Shown piece by piece: positions 21,246 through 31,670 of a stretch of DNA of 64,000 nucleotides; within the stretch, counting starts at the first letter, position 1, and each line of letters opens with the position of its first letter. The position numbers were made by a program, and so were the translations under genes. The notes under the pieces were generated by a model. It worked only from the letters and a program-made list of their open reading frames with translations. It had not been told where the DNA came from and ran no database searches. The stretch covers positions 5,210,138 through 5,274,137 of the forward strand of contig NW_022098021.1 of NCBI RefSeq assembly GCF_002288925.2, given 5' to 3'. The stretch comes from Delphinapterus leucas. Lineage: Eukaryota > Chordata > Mammalia > Artiodactyla > Monodontidae.

Positions 21246-22744
21246 GCGGCCCGTAACACTCAGCTGGACACCAGGTCACGGTTGTTCAGGGTTGTCCCTC
21301 AACAAACCTGGGTTCCAGCCCCTGCTCTTCCCATTCTCTCTCTCACACCCCGTCCCTCATCCATGCTCCCCCACGGGCTGTCCTCCCATATCCGGTCCTG
21401 CCTGCAGGGAGTTCAGACAGTCACTGCCACCTTCAGCCATCATCTGTCTCAGGGGTCACTGACATAGAACACAGGAGGGAGGGGACAGTTCCTAACCCCA
21501 TGGAATACGTTAGGGACAGCGGCATTTCATGTGTCAGGTCTGTCTCTAGGCTGCCTGGATTTCCCCGGTCCCTTGGGTCACGCTCCACGGGATCAACATT
21601 TCTTCCACCTTCACATTGGACTAAGCTCTGCTCCTGATACTTGAGGCTACAGACCCAGATTCTCCTAGGACACGGAATGTGTACATACTTTCAAGAAAAA
21701 GGCACATGTCAGAAAAAAAGGCAGGTACAAGAAAAAGCTTCCAGGAGGTAGGGTGCCATCAGTGCAGCTAAAAGGAACGGCAAGTTACACGTTGCTTCTG
21801 CCCACTTCACCCTCAGTTCTTTGCATCGGCAGCAACAGCAGAGGTGGCTTTTCTCCCTTTATTTTCGCTCCGTTCAAGTCCTGCGTTGCCTTCCAGTTAC
21901 TCCTTGGGAAGGACCCTGGACCTCTTTCAATCCACACCCTCCTTTCATCTGCCCCGTCCATCACCACACCTACCTCTGCCTCACAGTGACCTTTCCTCAC
22001 ACAGACTCCATTCCCGTCCTTTGCTGGCAGCTGGCCACGTAAGCAGGATGCACTGTCCCCATCCCCCTGCAACTCCTCCAGGCAGGGGTGCTCCCCTACC
22101 CACCCCCACCCAACCCCCACACAGTCCTCCAAGTAGTGATGCACCCCAGCCCCCCAGCCCCAGCCCCAGGTGGTAGCGGTGCCTTGTGGCACAGAGTTCG
22201 GACTCATCCGAGTTTTATTAACGAGTACATGAATGACCTCTTAGGTCTCATTCAGGGCACGTAGAAACACTGCAAGTTAGCCTCTAGAACAGACTCTGTG
22301 TGGTAACCCTCACTGACCAGGATCATCGTTCTAAATAACCAGGTACTTTTGCTTGGCCTGGTCAAAACCCAAAGGCTACTTGCAAGAAGGAAACCCTGTA
22401 CTCCCTCTGCCACAACTCAACTCCTTCCCTCTGTCTGTCGTTCCCTCCTTCCCTCCCTTTCTTCCTTCCACCTACTGAGGTCCATCGAGTATCACCACGT
22501 GTCCAGCTTTCGGCTGGTCGGTGTGGATACAGTGGTGAATGAGGCCAGCACTCCAATCACCGACCCCAGAAACCAGTGCTCTGGGGGCCTCATTCCCTGG
22601 CCTGGGCCTAAGGTCCTTTCCCTGCAGGGCCGGGAGGGAGTGACTGTTGCTCCTGGGGCCTGGGATGAAGCTGTGTATGAGAGGAATGTTCTAGGCATAG
22701 GGATGACTTGGCTAACACAGCCCCAATGTTTTACTCAAGCACAA
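21246..22744. other. GC-rich single-copy DNA with pyrimidine-rich tracts
   Basis: No named repeat. C/T-rich tracts lie near 22060-22170 and 22420-22475 (CCTTCCCTCCCTTTCTTCC). Up to three overlapping proline/serine-rich frames per strand reflect composition and are not genes. Confidence 0.4.
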
Positions 22745-23470
22745 TGTACACACGGAGAAGTACATCACTCACGGCCTCGACCAATGTCCACACTCATGTA
22801 ACCAGCAACCAGGTGAGGAAAGAGAGCCTGCCTAGCACCCACAGAAGTCACTGTTTCAGCCGCTTCCCCTCTCCAACCAACAGTCACCACTATCCGACCT
22901 CGGAACGACGTGAAACTTCATATTCATGGAACCACATTTATACACTTTGTCTCTGGCTTCGTCTGCTCTACGTGAGCTTTGTGAGGTTCGACGTGGCTCA
23001 TCCACGTCACGTGGCTGTAGGCACTCCACGTGGGAGAGCACTCCAGGCTCTGTTTACCCCTTCTCTGTGGATGGGTGCCTGGGTCGTTCCCGCTTCGGTA
23101 CCGTCACAAACAGCGCGGCGATGAGCCATCTCGTACTCATCTTGGATGAGCCAGGTACCCGTGTCCGCTGAGAAGGTGCCCAGGGTTGGGGTTGCTGAGG
23201 CATAGGGTCTGCAGAAGTCTAGCTCTAGAGGATGCTGCCAACGGGTTCTCAGAATGGTTCTATGAACTCACATCCCATCTCACCAACGCTCGGTACCGTT
23301 TGTCTTCCTCACTGTGCCATCCCGATGGGTGTATAACATCCTGGCTTTCATCTGTGTTTCTCTGAAGATGATGGATGCTGAGCATCCGTTCAGAAGTTTA
23401 ATGGCTATTTGAATCTCCTCTCTGGTTGACAGTTTCTTTCCCTAATTTCTTTCTTCTGGGAGGATTTTGC
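22745..23470 (-). repeat. very diverged, CpG-rich L1, antisense
   Basis: The order of landmarks matches antisense L1: CTTCATATTCATGGAACCACATTTATACA, then TCTCTGTGGATGGGTGCC, then GCTGAGGCATAGGGTC, then CATCCCATCTCACCAACGCTCGGTACC, then GATGGATGCTGAGCATCCGTTCAG. Many positions have drifted to C or G, and it carries two CACGTG E-boxes at 23008 and 23027. Confidence 0.55.
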
Positions 23471-23579
23471 TTTATTTTTTATTTGCCTTGTTTTTGGTCA
23501 ACGTGAGTGAAAATTAGTGTTCATTTAGTATATATCTGACTTATGCTTATGTTCATGGTCAGTTGTCAGAGAAAACAAT

Positions 23580-24165
23580 AACTATATTGATAACTATGAG
23601 AGATGGTATTTCTGACTGCTTACTGTCTTCACCTTCACAAAGACCCTGAGAGGTAAGATACAATCATCTCCCCTTTTACAGAAGAGTAAACTGAGGCACA
23701 AAAAGGTTAAGGAACTTACACAAGAGCACACAGCTAGGACTTCCCTGGTGGCACAGTGGTTAAGAATCCACATGCCAATGCAGGGGACATGGCTTCGAGC
23801 CCTGGTCCGGGAAGATCCCACATGCCGCAGGGCAACTAAGCCTGTGCGCCACAACTACTGAGCCTGTGCTCTAGAGCCCGCGAGCCACAACTACTGAGCC
23901 TGTGAGCCACAACTACTGAAGCCCACACGCCTAGAGCCCGTGCTCCGCAACAAGAGACGCCACTGCAATGAGAAGCCCGTGCACCGCAACGAAGAGTAGC
24001 CCCCTCTCGCCGCAACTAGAGAAAGCCCGTGTGCTGCAATGAAAACCCAATGCAGCTAAAAATACAAATAAGTAAATTTATTTAAAAAAAAATAGAGCAC
24101 ACAGTTAACTAAGTGCCCGAGTTGCGATCTAAGCCCAGGCAGACAGCCCCACTCTAGGGCTTCCG
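23580..24165 (-). repeat. MIR SINE, antisense, split by a CHR SINE
   Basis: CATCTCCCCTTTTACAGAAGAGTAAACTGAGGCACAAAAAGGTTAAGGAACTTACACAAGAGCACACAG continues after the SINE at 24094 with AGAGCACACAGTTAACTAAGTGCCCGAGTTGCG. The MIR core is therefore interrupted exactly at the duplicated 11 bases. Confidence 0.8.
23734..24093 (+). mobile_element. CHR-1-like SINE (long form)
   Basis: ACTTCCCTGGTGGCACAGTGG head, long body with repeated CAACTACTGAGCCTGTG units, and an AAATAAGTAAATTTATTT tail. Exact 11-bp duplication AGAGCACACAG at 23723-23733 and 24094-24104. At about 360 bp it is the longest CHR copy here; the CACAACTACTGAGCCTG motif is repeated in tandem, which may explain the length. Confidence 0.92.
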
Positions 24166-24605
24166 CTGTTCGTCTCTATCCTGGTCGGCTTCCAGGCCCT
24201 GTCACCCTCGACACTGCACACACAACAGAGACCGTCCACCTCCGTCACCCAGTTAGGACTCTCCACTGTCTGCTGCGCAGCCTCAGCTGGTCTGTTCTCC
24301 AGCCTCCACTGCTCCTGGGACGCGGTTTTGCGGGTCATGGGAACGTGGTCTCCGTGTGTCCTGTATTTTCAAGGCGGTCAGCACGCCCTCTGCATCTTCA
24401 GTTTGGAAGATACAGGCCTGATAACTGCCACTCCATGTTCTAGATGGAACTTTGAGTCTGGTGACTCCTTCCTGAGACCCCGCCCATGCCACCCCCTTTT
24501 TGTTTATGCCCTCATGCCATCCAAGTGCCCTCTGTTTCCTCTGCAGAGTCACATCTCCTTTAAGGGGAGAAGCTGTTGTCTATTCATCTTGATATTACTC
24601 TTACT
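24166..24605. other. single-copy non-coding DNA
   Basis: No repeat recognised, no coding signature. Confidence 0.35.
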
Positions 24606-24620
24606 AAAGGAACAGAGGGA

Positions 24621-24823
24621 GCTTCCCTGGTGGCGCAGTGGTTAAGAGGCCGCCTACTGATGCTAGGGGACGCGGGTTCGTGCCCCAGTCCGGGAAGATC
24701 CCACATGCCGCGGAGCGGCTGGGCCCGTGAGCCATGGCCGCTGAGCCTGCGCGTCCGGAGCCTGTGCTCCGTAACGGGAGAAGCCACAACAGTGAGAGGA
24801 CCGCGTACCGCAAATTAAAAAAA
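24621..24823 (+). mobile_element. CHR-2-like SINE
   Basis: GCTTCCCTGGTGGCGCAGTGG head, GC-rich body and a poly(A) tail with one TT interruption. Exact 15-bp duplication AAAGGAACAGAGGGA at 24606-24620 and 24824-24838. Confidence 0.93.
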
Positions 24824-24839
24824 AAAGGAACAGAGGGAG

Positions 24840-26999
24840 GGAAATGATTGTCTCGTAGAAGGTTTAATTACCACCGGGATCAAAACTATTTATCACTAAG
24901 GTATTTCATAATTTCCATCAAGAGCATCTACATGGGACAAAAACGGACTGAAAATGCCAGAAAGTATCGCAGTGGAAAATACAGGTCCCGCTACGCCCCT
25001 TAGTCCCCTACTTTTGGGCTAAAACTATGGTGGAAAATAATAATAACATTTTAAAAATAATGACAATGATAAATAAACATGGCAATGATAATGATTATAA
25101 CAACAATGATAATAATGGAGTGTCTTCAAGAAGCTCATAATCCGTTCTAGGCCACCATTTGAGTAAACAGAGGGGCCTTGTACCTTGGTCCACAGACCAA
25201 TCAACTTGAACTCCACTGAGAAAAAAAGGAAAAATGTAAAGCCAAGAGCGAACCAGCGCCAGCTCCTGTGACTCTAATCATCCCCCGCGCTGACCGCTGC
25301 AGAGCGCGTTTAGGGCTGTGTCCTCAGGGCACGGGCTTCGGGCCTCGTCCTCCACGTCCAACGGAAAGCGAAGTCCTGCCAATCCAACCCTGTCTTCTCT
25401 GCTGTTCTTCCCTGGTTCAGGTTCAATTCTGAACCATTACAGTAGCCTCACCTCTGCTGGCTGGTTCCCTGGCTTCCTCTGTCCCTGCCGCTGCAGTCCC
25501 TGCCCCTGCCTCTCCCACTGTTACCAGAATACAAAATCTAAGAGGCACTTCCTTGAGTCCACCACGGAAGGACAGGGGCTTCTGCACCAGCCCCAGCTCC
25601 CTGGCTGCCTGCAGCTCAGACACCCCTTCTGTTGCACTCTCCACGCCTGAGCCCCACCAGCTCCCCTTCTACCTCATCCCGGGCTTTGTCTCCCAACTCA
25701 TAGACTTTCTTCTTGGCTCTGATGGAAGCTTCCAGCGCTGCTCCGGGCTGGGCCTAGCACCCCACCCCCTGGCCCCCAGCCCCATGACTCTGTCCACGTG
25801 GAGGTCACGTGATAATATTCAAGGCCATCTGTCTCCTCTCCCCTGTGGTCCCGATTCCCCAAGAGCACAGACTGGGTCCTGTTTCTCACCCGTGACTCCT
25901 CTGAGCCCAGCCCAGTGTTGGGCTCAGGAAAGGTGCCCAGGAAGTTGATCCCGCCGTCAGAAGCCTCCTCAACCGTTAAGGCCCCTGAGAGCCTCAGCCC
26001 CTATAGCCCATGACAGGGAATCAGGCTGGAAGATGAATCCAACCACTCGTTTCATGGACGGAGAGCACACGTGACAGCGCGGTGTGTGTACGCAGCAACA
26101 AATGAGGTCACTGAGACACTGCCCCCCTGTGCTGATCCGACTGGGACCAACTGTAGGGTAGAGCACATGGGCAGGTTTCTAACAGGGACAGCAGGTTTCT
26201 GGGCTGCTTCTTGTTCTCCCCAGACCCGTGGGAAGGAGCAGAACTGGAACCCAAGCCAAAGAGGGGAATGAGGAGTGGCTATTTCTCCCTCCCAGGGTTC
26301 CACCACCCAGCCACGGAGAATGGGCAGACACTGGCCGGTCAGACATGGGTCTTTTCTGGGCAGGTCAGAGAAGGCGCAGGCCCTGCCTGCGCAAGCAGCA
26401 GCATCGCTCCCAGGCTGGCACGCCTGTCACCTTCAGGCCACCCCGTGGAGAGGCCACCAGCCCTCCCCTACCCGGTTAAGGGCAGGCTGGTGTGGGCTGC
26501 CCATTATCAGGCAAAGTCAGGAAAGCAGAGGCCTGGCAGCTTAAACCCAGTGGGGGTGAGCAGACATCCAGGGACCGAGTCCTTGAAAGCACACGGCTCA
26601 GAGCCAGCCACCCACGTACACACATTCCAAACACAGCACGGGGCCCAAATTAAGGCAGCTGCATTTCGGTCTGGCAGCCAGCATTGTAGGCCAACAGGCT
26701 TCCACCACCTCAGAGGACAGTCTGGGGTCCAAGGGAAATCTCATTACAATGGTTTTTGCCTAGAAGGGCCCAGGCCCTGTCTAGGACGGGGTGTCTCACT
26801 CCAGGACCCTGGCTCTTTGCACCCCACCTGCTGCCGACCTCCTGTGTCCTTTCGGAGGGCTGACCACGCCCAGACCAGGCACCTAGATTCTGCCCTGACT
26901 GCTACTAGCTGAGTGACCACAGGCAATTCCATGACCCTGAGCCAGACTCAGCACAACCCAGCCCACCAGGGTAAAACCCACGGGACTTGCCCAGCATCA
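24840..26999. other. repeat-poor single-copy DNA
   Basis: Starts with an A/T-rich (AAT)n-like patch (25026-25120), then GC-moderate sequence. 25400-25650 faintly resembles L2. A paired E-box lies at 25795-25811. The longest frame (26211-26912, 233 codons) has no recognisable domain and is likely chance in GC-rich DNA. Confidence 0.4.
25795..25811. promoter_or_regulatory. paired CACGTG E-boxes
   Basis: Two CACGTG palindromes at 25795-25800 and 25806-25811, 11 bases start to start (one helical turn). The second lies in GTCACGTGAT, similar to an M-box/CLEAR-type site bound by MITF/TFE-class bHLH-ZIP factors. Function is unproven. Confidence 0.3.
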
Positions 27000-27560
27000 G
27001 GGGATGAGTTAGTAACCGTAAGTGTATCCACACCATGGAACCATACACTCTCATTAGAAAAAAACTACTGATGCAAAATGAACTCCAAAATGCATTGTTA
27101 CGTGAAAAGAGCAGGGTACAGAACGATGTAATGTACATAGTGCTGGTCACGTGAAAAGGAGGAAGAGAGTACTTGCATGTATTTCCATATTATCTCTGAA
27201 AGAGTTTACAAGAAACTGATAACATGGGCTGTCTCCTAGACGGGGATATAGATGTACAAGGAAAAGGCAGGAAGAAACTCTTTCAATCTTTTCCTTTTTT
27301 TTTTTTTGCGGTACGCGGGCCTCTCACTGTTGTGGCCTCTCCCGTTGTAGAGCACAGGCTCCGGACGCGCAGGCTCAACGGCCATGGCTCACGGGCCCAG
27401 CCGCTCCGCGGCATGTGGGATCTTCCCGGACCGGGACACGAACCCGCGTCCCCTGCATCGGCAGGCGGACTCTCAACCACTGCGCCACCAGGGAAGCCCC
27501 AATCTTTACCCTTTTGAACGTCAACTATGTGAATATATTAGCTCTTCACTAAAAATCTTT
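27000..27560 (+). repeat. old L1 3' fragment, split by a SINE
   Basis: AATGCATTGTTACGTGAAAAGAGCAGGGTACAGAACGATGTAATGTACAT (27091-27140) and, after the SINE, TTTGAACGTCAACTATGTGAATATATTA form one old L1 3' end. Confidence 0.55.
27295..27499 (-). mobile_element. CHR-2-like SINE, antisense
   Basis: Poly(T), GCGGTACGCGGGCCTCTCAC, GC-rich body, CCACCAGGGAAGCCC. CAATCTTTTCC (27284-27294) is duplicated as CAATCTTTACC (27500-27510). Confidence 0.92.
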
Positions 27561-27582
27561 GAAGTTAAAGAAGTCGGGGAGG

Positions 27583-27912
27583 GATAAATTAGGAGTTTGG
27601 GATTAGCAGATACAAACTACTATATATAAAATAGATGAACAACAAGGTCCTGCTGTACAGCACAGGGAAGTATACTCAATATCTTGTAATAAATATAATG
27701 GAAAAGAATCTGAAAAGAACAGATATACAATGTAGAGCTGATTCCCTTTGTTATAAAGCAGAAACTAACACACCATTGTAAAGCAATTATACTCCAATAA
27801 AGACGTTAAAAAAAAAAGAACAGATATACATATATACGAAACTGAATCACTTTGCTGTACTCCAGAAACTAACACAACATTGTAAATCAACTATACTTCA
27901 ATTTAAAAAAAA
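27583..27912 (+). mobile_element. L1 3' UTR fragment, split by a tiny L1 insertion
   Basis: GGATAAATTAGGAGTTTGGG through AACAACAAGGTCCTGCTGTACAGCACAGGG, then after the insertion GAAACTGAATCACTTTGCTGTAC...TCAACTATACTTCAATTT and poly(A). This is a cetartiodactyl L1 3' end. Confidence 0.8.
27730..27813 (+). mobile_element. 84-bp L1 insertion nested in L1
   Basis: Consists only of the last ~75 bases of a different L1 3' UTR subtype (GATTCCCTTTGTTATAAAGC...ATACTCCAATAAAGACG) plus poly(A). AAAAGAACAGATATACA at 27713-27729 is exactly repeated at 27814-27830. Confidence 0.85.
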
Positions 27913-27914
27913 AA

Positions 27915-29334
27915 AAGATGACTCAGATGTTCGTCTGGATGAGCAGATTGACTAAAATATGGACCCAAGGAAGAAAGGGAAGGTTTGGGGAAAAGAAAGT
28001 AAACTTGAACTGTTGAGGTGGAAATGCAAGAAATGTCCAAATTAAGATGTTTAGCAGGAAACTGAAGACGTGTCAAGAGAGCACATGAGACATGGTACTG
28101 ATGATGGAGATCTGGGGCCATGACTTCAGAAGGGACATTTAAAGACGTGGGAATGGATGACAGGCTAGGCTTCAGGTGAAAGGGGCAGAAACCTAACTCC
28201 ACCTGCTTTAAAAAATAAAGGGGGAGGGAATCTATTAGAATAAATTACTGTGTAATCCAAGGAGAAGCACAGATATGGCTGAATCTAGGTACTGAAAAAA
28301 CATCATCAGGATTCTGAGGGGGAAAAGTTCCTACTATGTAAGTTCAAGAAAGAGAAAAGAGATTGTTATTTAGCCCTAGTCCCAAGCCATGAGCACGCAG
28401 CCACACAGAAAGTGTTTCAAAGCCATCCCTATCACTTGGTGCGAGTCTCGTGCCAACGTCACACCTCCCCTCTGGAGACCAGCCACAACTGACAGCACAA
28501 ACCAGCTAATCCTGAAATCCAAGCTTCCCACAGCTCTACATGAGGACAGCCCCTGCTTGGTTCAGACAGTGCAACACAGCTCTCCCAGCTAAGCGAGTAA
28601 TAAAGTCGACGCATGCACAGAACGAGGGGGATGTGCTCTCTCCTTACCGTGCTTCTGCTGCTCTCTGGCCACCTTCCAGCTCACCTCTGCTCGCCTTGAT
28701 TCACACACTGGTCCCAGCCACTTGTCCACAAGTTGTTCCCTGGCAGCTCCAGGCTCCCATGGTCTGTAGAGCTCTAGTCCCAGAATTCCTGACAATGTAA
28801 GGAAAGACACAGGACTCTCACTGGGTGCTGGTAACAAGATTTCTTCCTCTTTCCCCTTCAGACTGAGGGATGAGAGTGGCTTCTGGCTGTTGGTTCTCTT
28901 AGCCCTGACAGCACCTCTACAAATAATCCCTTCTTTAATTTCTTCAGTTGATCTGTATGAATGGAATTCTGTTTCTACCCACGACCCTGCCTGATACAGG
29001 TGTCCAGCACGAGGGTGAAAGGTACTCATTTCTCTTCAAAGAAAGCGTTGCTGAGCAGACACAAATATACCTCCACAACGAGGGGACCTACCTGAGAGGG
29101 TGGGAGGGGACACCAGCTGAGGACAGAACTTTGGAGATGGCTGTGTCTAAGGGGCAAGAGAAAGGAGACAGTCTGACAGGGGAGGCTGTGGAATTCAAGG
29201 GAGTTACGGGAATGTTTTGAAGAAAATGTTATGGAAATACCCTGAGAGAGAGGAATACATTTCAAGAAAGTTACAAGTGCCACTGAAGTTCAACAGTATG
29301 AGAGCTAGGAAGAGGTTCCTGGATTTATTGATTC
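27915..29334. other. non-coding DNA without recognised repeats
   Basis: No repeat family assigned. Open frames up to 146 codons on opposite strands overlap and lack domains. Confidence 0.35.
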
Positions 29335-30180
29335 AGAAAGTATTGTTACACCACGAATCATTAGAGAAATGTAAATCAAAACCACCATAAGATATCACCA
29401 CACACCTGTCAGAAAGGCTATCATCAAAAAGTCTACAAATCACAAATGTTGGCAAGGATGTGGAAAAAAGGGTACCCTCATACACTATTGGTGCAATCGC
29501 TGTGGAAAACAGTACAGAGGTTCCTCAGAAAACTAAAAATAGAACAACCATATGATCCAGCAATTCCACTCCTGGGTACATATCCAGAAAAGACAAAAAC
29601 GCTAATTCGAAAAGATACATGTACCACAATGTTCATAGGAGCATTATTTACAATAACTAAGATATGCAAGCATATCTAAGTGACCATCAACAGATGAATG
29701 GATAAAGAAGATGTGGCACATATATACAATGGAATATTACTCAGCCATAAAAAAGAATGAAATAATGTCATTTGCAGCAACATGGATGGACCTGGTGGGT
29801 ATTTTGCTTAGTGAAACAAGTCAGAGAAAGACAAATAGCGTATATTATCACTTACTTGTGGAATCTAAAAGTGAAATAAATAAATGAATATAATGAAACA
29901 GAAACAGACTCATAGATATAGAGAACAAACTAGTGATTACCAGTGTGGAGAGGGAAGTGGGGAGGGGCAAGATAGGGGTAGAGGATTAAGAGGTACAAAC
30001 CACTATGTATAAAATAAATAAGCTACAAGGATATACTGTACAGCACAGGGAATACAGCCAATAGTTTACAATGACTTTAAATGGAGTATAATCTATAAAA
30101 ATATTGAATCACTATGCTGTACTCCTGAAACTAATAGAATATTATAAATCAACTATACTTCAATTAATTAATTACCTAAT
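29335..30180 (+). mobile_element. L1 3' fragment (ORF2 C-terminus and 3' UTR)
   Basis: Starts at ATTAGAGAAATGTAAATCAAAACC and passes CATATGATCCAGCAATTCCACTCC, GATGAATGGATAAAGAAGATGTGG and a GGAGAGGGAAGTGGGGAGG polypurine stretch. It ends in ACTATACTTCAATTAATTAATT. 5' truncated, several stops, inactive. Confidence 0.85.
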
Positions 30181-30720
30181 TAAATAAAAACAACAAAAAA
30201 ACAAAGTTATTGCTAACCTTTGGACAGTTTCAGTAGAATAGTGTGACGGTTTTAAAAGCACGCCCCCCGCCCATTATTTACACCCTTCCCATGAGGGGTG
30301 GTGCCTATAGCCCTTCCCCTTGAATCTGGGCTGGTTTATGACTATTCTAACCAACAGAATACAGCAGAGGAGGCATTGTGCAGGTTTTGAGGCCAGGTCA
30401 GAAATTGCATGGAACTGGAGGCTGGTCTTCAGATGCTCACTTTGGGCGAAACCGGACACCAGGTCAAAAGTCCACCTACGCTGCATCTGCCTTGCTGATG
30501 CCCCAGGTAACAGCCTAGGTGAACCCTCACCTGACGTCCAATGTCCACTACCAGCCATATGAGTGAGCCACCTTGGACATCCAGCCCTCAGATGACAGCA
30601 GCGCCAACAGATCTGACTTAGGCTACACGAGTCACCTCAGGCAAGAGCTTTCCCCCAGCCCTTCCCAAATTCTTACTCCATACAATCACAAGGAGAGTTA
30701 AATGGGTGGTGCTTTTTGGG

Positions 30721-30939
30721 TTTTTTTTTTTTTGTTGTTGTTGTTTTGTTGTACGTGGGCCTCTCACTGTTGTGGCCTCTCCCGTTGCGGAACACAGGCT
30801 CCGGACGCGCAGGCTCAGCGGCCATGGCTCACGGGCCCAGCCGCTCCGCGGCACGTGGGATCTTCCCGGACCGGGGCACGAACCCGCGTCCCCTGCATCG
30901 GCAGGCGGACTCTCAACCACTGCGCCGCCAGGGAAGCCC
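30721..30939 (-). mobile_element. CHR-2-like SINE, antisense
   Basis: Poly(T)-TTG tail, GTACGTGGGCCTCTCACTG, GC-rich body, GCCGCCAGGGAAGCCC. It sits at the poly(T) end of the antisense L1 at 30947 and probably inserted into that homopolymer, so the flanking duplication is ambiguous. Confidence 0.9.
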
Positions 30940-30946
30940 GGTTTTT

Positions 30947-31590
30947 TCTTTCTAATGGAAGTATAGTTGATGTACAATACTCTGTAAGTTACAGATGTAT
31001 AATATAGTGATTCACAATTTTTAAATGTTATACCCCACATATAATTATTATAAAATATTGGCTATATTCCCTGTGTTATACAATTTATCCTTGTAGCTTA
31101 TTTTTTTTCTAAATTTTTTTTAAAATTTATTTATTTTATTTGTTTTTGTCTCTGTTGGGTCTTCGTTGCTGCGCACGGGCTTTCTCTAGTGGCGGCGAGT
31201 GGGGGCTACCCTTCGTTGCGGCGCACAGGCTTCTCATTACGGTGGCTTCTCTTGCTGCAGAGCACGAGCTCTAGGCGCACGGGCTTCAGTAGTTGTGGCA
31301 CGCAGGCTCAGTAGTTGTGGTGCACCGGCGTAGTTGCTCCGTGGCATGTGGGATCTTCCTGGACCAGGGCTCGAACCCGTGTCCCCTGCATTGGCAGGCA
31401 GATTCTTAACCACTGTGCCACCAGGGAAGCCCTATCCTCGTGGCTTATTTTATACATAATAGTTTGTACCTCTTAATCCCCTACCCCTGTACTGTCCCTC
31501 CCCACTTCCCTCTCCACACTGATAACCAATAGTTTCTTCACTATATCTGTGTCTCTGCTTCTTTTTTGTTATATTCACTAGTTTGTTGTA
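30947..31590 (-). mobile_element. L1 3' UTR fragment, antisense, in the left LTR
   Basis: TCTAATGGAAGTATAGTTGATGTACAATACTCTGTAAGTTACAG at 30950-30993 and, after a SINE, TAGTTTGTACCTCTTAATCCCC...CACTGATAACCAATAGTTTC. This is a reverse-complement cetartiodactyl L1 3' end. LTR sequence resumes at about 31592. Confidence 0.8.
31105..31432 (-). mobile_element. CHR-1-like SINE (long form), antisense
   Basis: T-rich tail, TCTGTTGGGTCTTCGTTGC, long CHR body, CACCAGGGAAGCCC. A 19-bp duplication with two differences lies at 31086-31104 and 31433-31451. Confidence 0.92.
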
Positions 31591-31654
31591 TTTTGCCTTA
31601 AGCTGCTAAGTTTTAGGAGTGGTTTGTTACACAGCAATAGTAAGAAACAGCTTT

Positions 31655-31670
31655 TGGCGCTGGAGGTGGG
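31655..31670 (+). other. primer-binding-site-like sequence of the MaLR element
   Basis: TGGCGCTGGAGGTGGG lies five bases after the left LTR. By eye it matches 12 of 16 bases of the tRNA-Leu-type site used by ERVL-related elements. It supports the boundary between LTR and internal region. Confidence 0.45.

Noticed and set aside
23734..24093. CRISPR-like repeat array (CAACTACTGAGCC units)
   Set aside because: Only two or three imperfect units inside a SINE body in a mammalian genome.
26211..26912. 233-codon open frame in single-copy DNA
   Set aside because: No recognisable domain, low-complexity proline/glycine/serine content, overlapping frames on the same strand, and GC-rich context makes long chance frames likely.
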